Of a DNA stretch of 19,462 bases, positions 15,406 through 19,462 are shown piece by piece. Both the position numbers and the translations under genes were made by a program. The notes below the pieces were generated by a model, which did no database searches, was not told the origin of the DNA, and saw only the letters and a program-made list of their open reading frames with translations. How positions within the stretch are numbered: the first letter of the stretch is position 1; each line of letters starts with the position of its first letter. Source of the DNA: Chloroflexota bacterium. Lineage in GTDB: Bacteria; Chloroflexota; Anaerolineae; JAADDB01. The stretch is from NCBI GenBank assembly GCA_013154135.1, contig JAADDB010000057.1:1-19462 (forward strand), in the 5' to 3' direction.

Positions 15406-15434
15406 ATTATAACACGCTCACGGAGGGTTCACAA
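15406..15434 (-). promoter_or_regulatory. Sigma-70-like promoter of the PHP-AlbA_2 gene
   Basis: On the minus strand TTGTGA (15429-15434) is separated by 17 bases from a perfect TATAAT (15406-15411). The predicted start is near 15399. It lies just downstream of the stem-loop that follows the HTH gene. Confidence 0.7.
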
Positions 15435-15448
15435 GATAGGATGGCGAA

Positions 15449-15483
15449 GGGGGGACATCGCGGCTTTGCCACAACGTCCCCCC
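15449..15483 (-). terminator. 35-nt stem-loop after the HTH gene, probable terminator
   Basis: On the minus strand 16 bases pair with 16 bases around an AAA loop, outer GGGGGGAC with GTCCCCCC. All pairs are Watson-Crick or G-U, and the wobbles fit only minus-strand RNA. It begins 24 bases after the HTH gene ends. No clear U-tract follows, so termination efficiency is uncertain. Confidence 0.6.
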
Positions 15484-15507
15484 TCTTGCCCGTCCGAACA
15501 CCTAACG

Positions 15508-16119
15508 TTATTCGGCCGCTCGTTTCAGTTCTTTGAGCAGTTCGGCCGGGTTGGCCACCCGCTCCGGGAGTTTGGGGACAACTTGGCTCGCGGGCTTCCC
15601 TTCGATCTCCAAGCCCTTGAGAAGGGCGGCGATGTCATCCCGGTGCAGGGGGAATTTGGAGCCCCGGATGCGGCGAAGGACTTCGATGGGCCAGGCCACT
15701 TCCAGGATCTCGAAGACATCCTGGAACACCGCTTCCAGGAAGTGGACACTTTCGTTGCCGGCTTTGATCTCCTCATACGCCCACTTGGCCAGCCCACCCG
15801 CCACGTGGACTTTCATGTCCTTGTGCTGAAGTTCTTCCGAGAGTTTGGCTTTTGTGGCTTCCACATCCGCGCGCACGATGTTGCGCACCGTCTGCTCGCT
15901 GATGCCCAATTCCCGAGCGATTTTCGCGTACGACAGGCCATGTTCCTCTCTCAGCACAACCACGTAGGACGCTTCGAGCAAGCTGGAGATCCAGGTGAGG
16001 TTCCGGTAGTGGATGATCTTCCGAGGGCCTCCGGCAAGTTCCAACGCCTTGAGGAACACGCGAATGGCTAAGGGGTCAGGATACGCTTCCCCGTTTCCGT
16101 TTACTCCTAAATCGGCCAT
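15508..16119 (-). CDS. Helix-turn-helix regulatory protein
   Basis: 203 residues, soluble. A helix-turn-helix occupies about 62-84: LSYAKIARELGISEQTVRNIV, with the pattern of a sigma-70 region 4 or recombinase-type HTH. It is followed by a charged helical region (ADVEATKAKLSEELQHK) and a C-terminal half with WPIEVLRRIRGSKFPL and KLPERVANPAELLKELKRA. The layout, with a LLEASYVVVLREEHG stretch just before the HTH, recalls the 'probable regulatory domain' proteins found beside KaiC-like ATPases, but no KaiC gene is in the window and I hold this loosely. An excellent AGGAGGTGA lies six bases before the ATG. Stem-loops flank the gene on both sides, so it is probably a single-gene unit. The target is unknown. 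Confidence 0.75.
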   Translation of the reverse strand: MADLGVNGNGEAYPDPLAIRVFLKALELAGGPRKIIHYRNLTWISSLLEASYVVVLREEHGLSYAKIARELGISEQTVRNIVRADVEATKAKLSEELQHKDMKVHVAGGLAKWAYEEIKAGNESVHFLEAVFQDVFEILEVAWPIEVLRRIRGSKFPLHRDDIAALLKGLEIEGKPASQVVPKLPERVANPAELLKELKRAAE

Positions 16120-16206
16120 TGTTCACCTCCTCTTTGCACACACATTCTCCCTGATGGACTGGAAAACGCGGTCATACTTTGACTTTGGACAAAATGTGGC
16201 AGCTTG

Positions 16207-16241
16207 GGAACGTGGGAAAGGATGCTCCCTTCCCCGTTTCC
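16207..16241 (-). other. 35-nt stem-loop upstream of the HTH gene
   Basis: On the minus strand GGAA-A-CG-GGGAAGGGA pairs with TCCTTTCCC-A-CG-TTCC around a three-base loop, with one bulged A on each side and one G-U pair that fits minus-strand RNA. It lies about 90 bases after the GT-C gene ends and about 90 before the HTH gene starts. It may terminate the fmt transcript or lie in the HTH-gene leader. No strong U-tract follows. Confidence 0.5.
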
Positions 16242-16328
16242 ACGCCACAGAAGCCAACTGTTTTGGTTGTGGGCGGATCCACTCTTCAACCGCGCGCTAA
16301 GGACAGTTTCATCTTACCCTGATCTGTG

Positions 16329-17891
16329 TTAGAAATCCCTTAGAGGAATGTATGAGTTGGGTATCAGGCTTCTCGCCGGGGAGATACCAATAAAATCCGA
16401 CGACCCGGTGTCCGGGCTCGTCTGCCCTTTTCCAGCAGAGCTCATTTTGCCCCCAGCCCGGTAGAGGAACACCCGAATGCCCCGCCCTTCCCAGCTTTCC
16501 ACGGGTTCTCCCCACACTTCCAGGGTGCGCCGGGTGAGCCTTTCGGGATCTGTGTACCATTCGTGACTGTACACCAACCACACTCGCGGGTGGCGCTGCA
16601 AAAAAGCCCGTAAGGATGCCATGTCCTCCGGCCGGGTGAGGGGTTCCAGCTGGCCCACACGTTCGGGAGGGCCGGGGACGGGATATTCTTCTATGTCCAG
16701 AGCGTAGCCCCGAGCATAGTAATCAAAGGCCCACCGGGTCCAACCAGCGTTGAAAACCACCCCATCCCCCGGTTGGGCGTGATGGGCCACGTACGCCACC
16801 GCGGATGCCCAGGATTCCCGTTCACAAGCCGGGTAGAAATGGACGAGCGCGGTCATCTGCAGGCCGAGGAAAATCCCCAAGAGAAGGAGCCGCAGCGGGC
16901 GAAATGAGGAGGCCAGGAAAAACGCGGTCAGGAGGAGTAAGAAGGGCAACAGGAGCCAGATGAGCGTCCGTGTGGAATAGAGGGGACGATACATGCTCAC
17001 CCCCCATTCCACCAACATGGGAAGCAACAAAAAACTCAACCACAAACGTGGCCGTGGACCACGCAGGTGCCTCCCCCCGGCCCACGCGAGAACAGCGAAC
17101 ACCACGGCCCACAGGGTCCAACCACGCGACGCGGGAAAACACGCGGCCGTCAACGCCTGCCACGTGCCCAGCCAGGTGTCCCACGTGGGATACGGGATCC
17201 AAAAACGCGCCATCACCCCTCGCGCCTGGTGGATAAGCGCGGGGAGCCAGGGGAGCCAGAGCAGGAGCGCGATTCCCCAGCTCCGCAGGTGCGCCATACG
17301 GGCACGGACGGTCACAAGGAGGCCGGGGAGCACGCTCACGGGAAAAACCCAGGCCATGTTATGGGTCCAAAGGGCCCCTGCAAGGGCCAAACCACTCCCC
17401 GTGGTCACCTTTCGGGAAGGGGAGAAGAGGGGCCCTACCCCCACCCACGCGGCCGCAATCCAGAGGAATAACCACGTGTACATGCGTACTTCTTGGGCGT
17501 ACCGCACGTGAAACGGGGACACGGTAAGGAGGAGCAGGAGGAGATAGGCGCCGCGTCGGGAGAACACCCGACGGCCTATCACGTACACAAAGGGGAGCGT
17601 CAGGACGGCCGCGTACGCGGAAAGCGCGCGCATGGCCCACACCGAATCCCCAAAAAACAAACGCCACAGGTGGAGGGTCAGGTAGTAGAGCGGGGGATGC
17701 TGGTCCAGCTGCACCGTAAGCCGGACGATCTCACGCGGAGAATGCCCGGTCAGCCACCAGCTGAACGCCTCGTCCACCCACAGGCTCCGCCGGTCCAGGG
17801 CAAAGACGCGCAGGGCAAAGCCCAATAAGACCAGGCCCAGGGGCAAAAGGTGATCCCCAACGCGCTCATGCGTCCGATGTGGTGCGCTCAT
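16329..17891 (-). CDS. Polytopic GT-C glycosyltransferase (ArnT/PMT-like)
   Basis: 520 residues with about ten or more hydrophobic spans and a soluble C-terminal part (about 375-475). After the first span comes LDRRSLWVDEAFSWW, with the acidic pair D40-E41 placed as in lipid-phosphate-sugar-dependent GT-C enzymes, then QLDQHPPLYYLTLHLW (62-77), a hallmark of the PMT/ArnT-like families. It would transfer a sugar from a polyprenyl-phosphate donor outside the membrane. The C-terminal domain contains AQPGDGVVFNAGW and WLVYSHEW stretches common in such proteins from Chloroflexota-like genomes. The last ~43 residues look unstructured. The ATG overlaps the 3' end of fmt by 26 bases, so the two are co-transcribed; the ribosome site (GGAAGG) is close and weak. 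Sugar and acceptor are unknown. Confidence 0.78.
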   Translation of the reverse strand: MSAPHRTHERVGDHLLPLGLVLLGFALRVFALDRRSLWVDEAFSWWLTGHSPREIVRLTVQLDQHPPLYYLTLHLWRLFFGDSVWAMRALSAYAAVLTLPFVYVIGRRVFSRRGAYLLLLLLTVSPFHVRYAQEVRMYTWLFLWIAAAWVGVGPLFSPSRKVTTGSGLALAGALWTHNMAWVFPVSVLPGLLVTVRARMAHLRSWGIALLLWLPWLPALIHQARGVMARFWIPYPTWDTWLGTWQALTAACFPASRGWTLWAVVFAVLAWAGGRHLRGPRPRLWLSFLLLPMLVEWGVSMYRPLYSTRTLIWLLLPFLLLLTAFFLASSFRPLRLLLLGIFLGLQMTALVHFYPACERESWASAVAYVAHHAQPGDGVVFNAGWTRWAFDYYARGYALDIEEYPVPGPPERVGQLEPLTRPEDMASLRAFLQRHPRVWLVYSHEWYTDPERLTRRTLEVWGEPVESWEGRGIRVFLYRAGGKMSSAGKGQTSPDTGSSDFIGISPARSLIPNSYIPLRDF

Positions 17892-18831
17892 GGCCTTCCA
17901 GGAGACTGCCGATGAAGCCCCGCGCGCCCCGGAGGAACGCGTGAATGGGCAATGCCCGCTTGCCCGCCAGTTGGACTTCCTGGAGTTCCAGGACGCCCTC
18001 GCCGGTAATCACCGCGGCGCCCTTGTCCCACGGGATGACGGTTCCCGGTATCCCCTCAGGTTGGATGTGGGGATGCGCGCGGGCGCGGAGGATTTTGAGA
18101 ACACGCCCCTTCCAGCGGGTCATGGCCGTGGGCCAGGGCACGTACGCTCTCACTTGCCGTTCGATGTAGGACGCCGGTCGATGCCAGTCGATCCACCCAT
18201 CTTTCTTCTTGAGCATGGGCGCGTAGGTGGCCTGCCGCTCGTCCTGGGGTTGGGGTTGGATCTCCCCGCGCAGCCAACGAGGCAAGGTGTCCATGAGGAG
18301 GTCCGCGCCCAGGTAAGCGAGACGCCGGCTCAAGGTCTCGCTCGTGTCATCCGGGAGGATGGGCTCCGCGCGTTGGGCCAGGATGGGCCCGGTGTCCACC
18401 CCCTCGTCCATGAGCATGATGGTGACGCCCGTTTCCTCGTCGCCGGCCAGAATGGCCGCGGGGATGGGGGCCGCTCCCCGCCACCGGGGGAGGAGGGAGG
18501 CGTGGACGTTCAGGTTGCCGTAGGGCGGGATGTCGAGCACGGCTTTGGGGAGGATGAGCCCGAACGCGGCCACGACAATGACATCGGGGCGCCAGGCCCG
18601 GAGGGGTTCCTGGGCTTCGGGCGTGCGCAGGGTGCGGGGTTGGTAGACGGGTATACCATGTTGCACGGCTACTTCCTTGACCGGGGAGGGAACCGGCTTT
18701 TTCGAACGACCTTTGGGCTTATCGGGTCGGGTAACCACACCGACCACCTGGACATCCTCCGCGTGGAGGAGACGTTCCAAAGTCGGCACAGCGAAATCCG
18801 GCGTGCCCATGAAAACCACACGTACGGTCAT
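17866..18831 (-). CDS. fmt: Methionyl-tRNA formyltransferase
   Basis: 321 residues, the usual length. It formylates the amino group of Met-tRNA(fMet) using 10-formyltetrahydrofolate for translation initiation in the cytoplasm. Visible: the N-terminal VVFMGTPDFAVPTLERLL, the basic KPKGRSKK loop (38-45), the core NVHASLLPRWRGAAPI with N108 and H110, and D146 in DEGVDTGP, which together form the N-H-D catalytic triad (E. coli N106, H108, D144). The C-terminal domain includes WIDWHRPASYIERQVRAYVPWP. GGAGG lies seven bases before the ATG, and a TATAAT promoter lies about 50 bases upstream. def, its common neighbour, is not in the window. Confidence 0.96.
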   Translation of the reverse strand: MTVRVVFMGTPDFAVPTLERLLHAEDVQVVGVVTRPDKPKGRSKKPVPSPVKEVAVQHGIPVYQPRTLRTPEAQEPLRAWRPDVIVVAAFGLILPKAVLDIPPYGNLNVHASLLPRWRGAAPIPAAILAGDEETGVTIMLMDEGVDTGPILAQRAEPILPDDTSETLSRRLAYLGADLLMDTLPRWLRGEIQPQPQDERQATYAPMLKKKDGWIDWHRPASYIERQVRAYVPWPTAMTRWKGRVLKILRARAHPHIQPEGIPGTVIPWDKGAAVITGEGVLELQEVQLAGKRALPIHAFLRGARGFIGSLLEGHERTTSDA

Positions 18832-18885
18832 CTTTCAGCCTCCGGGAAATCCTGACCTGCTCGCAGGCCGGACAATAGGTGCTTC

Positions 18886-18915
18886 ATTATACTTGAGTAG
18901 AGTATGGGGAGTAAA
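18886..18915 (-). promoter_or_regulatory. Promoter of fmt
   Basis: On the minus strand a perfect TATAAT (18886-18891) is preceded after 18 bases by TTTACT (18910-18915), which matches four of six -35 positions. The predicted start is near 18879, giving a leader of about 48 bases. The -35 box ends three bases from a heptad tract. Confidence 0.65.
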
Positions 18916-18918
18916 AAG

Positions 18919-18985
18919 TAACGATTAACGATTAATGAGTAAGGGAGTGGTTGGAGGTCGTTGTGGGCCGTGTGTGGCGATACTC
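18919..18985 (+). repeat. Short, internally deleted copy of the composite repeat
   Basis: The heptads TAACGAT, TAACGAT, TAATGAG, TAA (18919-18942) are followed after a short spacer by GTGGGCCGTGTGTGGCGAT and CTCGGCC, the stem-loop module of the long copies. The middle spacer and second heptad tract of the long copies are missing. Confidence 0.7.
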
Positions 18986-19030
18986 GGCCGGTCATACACT
19001 TTTGCTCGTATCCCCCACAACGCCCTTGGT

Positions 19031-19066
19031 CCCCTCCTCTCTCCCAGCATTGGGAGAGAGGAGGGG
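19031..19066. repeat. Perfect 16-bp inverted repeat, 4-base loop
   Basis: CCCCTCCTCTCTCCCA, loop GCAT, then the exact reverse complement. It has no T-run on either side and sits in gene-free DNA. It has the look of a small dispersed palindromic element rather than a terminator. Confidence 0.8.
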
Positions 19067-19131
19067 CGAAATGCCTGCGAACTTTCCCCCGCCAACCCAC
19101 GAGGGGTGGAGTGAGGGCTTTGCAAAACAAT

Positions 19132-19330
19132 TAACGATTAATGAGTAACGATTAAGGAGGTTGGCTGGGGGTTGAGATCGGCCGGGATGGACGAAGAGCC
19201 TAACGCATAACGAGTAACGAGTAAAAGGGGCGGGACGCCATCGTGGGCCGTGTGTAGCGATGCTCGGCCCATATAGAGCCCCCGCAGGGGGTTTTCCATC
19301 ATTTTTAGCCCGGGGGTTCAGCCCCGGGCG
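19132..19330 (+). repeat. Composite interspersed repeat, right copy
   Basis: Same modules as the left copy, in plus orientation: heptads TAACGAT, TAATGAG, TAACGAT (19132-19155), spacer with GGCCGGGATGGACGAAG, heptads TAACGCA, TAACGAG, TAACGAG (19201-19221), a stem of 19243-19250 with 19265-19272 (a G-T pair replacing an A-T pair of the left copy), the GCCCCCGCAGGGGG hairpin, and a terminal 8-bp hairpin (19308-19315 with 19322-19329). Confidence 0.85.
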
Positions 19331-19391
19331 ATCGTACACGACAACACATCGCCGTTCACGAACGGTAGGGCCGCGCGGCCGTGCGCCCGCC

Positions 19392-19424
19392 TTAATCGTC
19401 AATCGTTAATCGTTACTCCTTACT
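19392..19424 (-). repeat. Heptad tract at the right edge
   Basis: On the minus strand it reads TAAGGAG, TAACGAT, TAACGAT, TGACGAT, TAA. It could be one end of another composite copy, but nothing else of one is visible to the window edge. Confidence 0.7.
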
Positions 19425-19462
19425 CCACGGACCCGTCCGCCGCCAATGGGGATTTTCTCTCG

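Larger units (their letters stand above)
18832..19462. other. Gene-free, repeat-rich intergenic region
   Basis: No ORF here is credible. Beyond the fmt promoter the stretch consists of a short heptad element, a perfect palindrome, a full composite repeat, and a tract with GATCGTACACGAC, a CCGTTC-GAACGG mini-hairpin and the palindrome GGCCGCGCGGCC, ending in another heptad tract. The 11-mer TCGTACACGAC is also found between the AOR and aminotransferase genes (2137-2147). Confidence 0.75.

Noticed and set aside
16107..16289. 60-residue minus-strand ORF upstream of the HTH gene
   Set aside because: It covers the 35-nt stem-loop, has no ribosome site I can see and no recognisable protein features.
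18925..19402. Small ORFs in the right-hand repeat region
   Set aside because: Their sequence is translated repeat (for example RYSLCVR and INRYS stretches recurring in several frames), so they are not genes.

Overview
The window looks like a chromosomal segment of a GC-rich, probably anaerobic and thermophilic bacterium. Chloroflexota is the best guess. That is inferred from gene content (a tungsten-type aldehyde:ferredoxin oxidoreductase, an F420:NADP oxidoreductase homologue, SsnA, GT-C glycosyltransferases) and from dense intergenic repeats, not from a marker gene. All 14 protein genes I can support lie on the minus strand, so transcription runs from high to low coordinates. The many long plus-strand ORFs are antisense shadows. 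I saw no tRNA, rRNA, CRISPR array, transposase or integrase.

Reading in the direction of transcription: the first ~630 bases (18832-19462) hold no gene and are packed with repeats. A promoter at 18886-18915 then drives fmt (methionyl-tRNA formyltransferase), which overlaps a membrane GT-C glycosyltransferase gene. A small HTH regulator follows, with a 35-nt stem-loop on each side. Next comes a gene with its own promoter and a ~213-nt potentially structured leader. It encodes a three-part protein: PHP phosphoesterase, Schlafen-type AlbA_2 domain, and an unrecognised C-terminal domain. It ends in a clear intrinsic terminator (13351-13382).

A consensus-like promoter (13271-13299) starts what appears to be one long operon down to the left edge: potA-potB-potC (polyamine-type ABC importer without a binding-protein gene), three genes for a HoxE/HoxF/HoxU-like NADH diaphorase module, ssnA (aminohydrolase), a second GT-C glycosyltransferase, npdG/fno (F420:NADP oxidoreductase type), a GABA-type class III aminotransferase, and an AOR-family oxidoreductase. 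Several junctions are translationally coupled (4-base overlaps potB/potC, nuoE/nuoF, ssnA/GT-C). I infer an amine-catabolism unit: import of an amino compound, hydrolytic deamination by SsnA and/or transamination to a semialdehyde, oxidation of the aldehyde by the AOR in place of an NAD-dependent semialdehyde dehydrogenase, and redistribution of electrons among ferredoxin, NAD(H), NADP(H) and F420.

The most unusual non-coding signal is a dispersed repeat family built on heptanucleotide units (consensus TAACGAT/TAACGAG/TAATGAG). Two long composite copies lie at the two ends of the window in opposite orientation. Heptad tracts also form the last codons and stop codon of the AOR gene and the NuoF-like gene.
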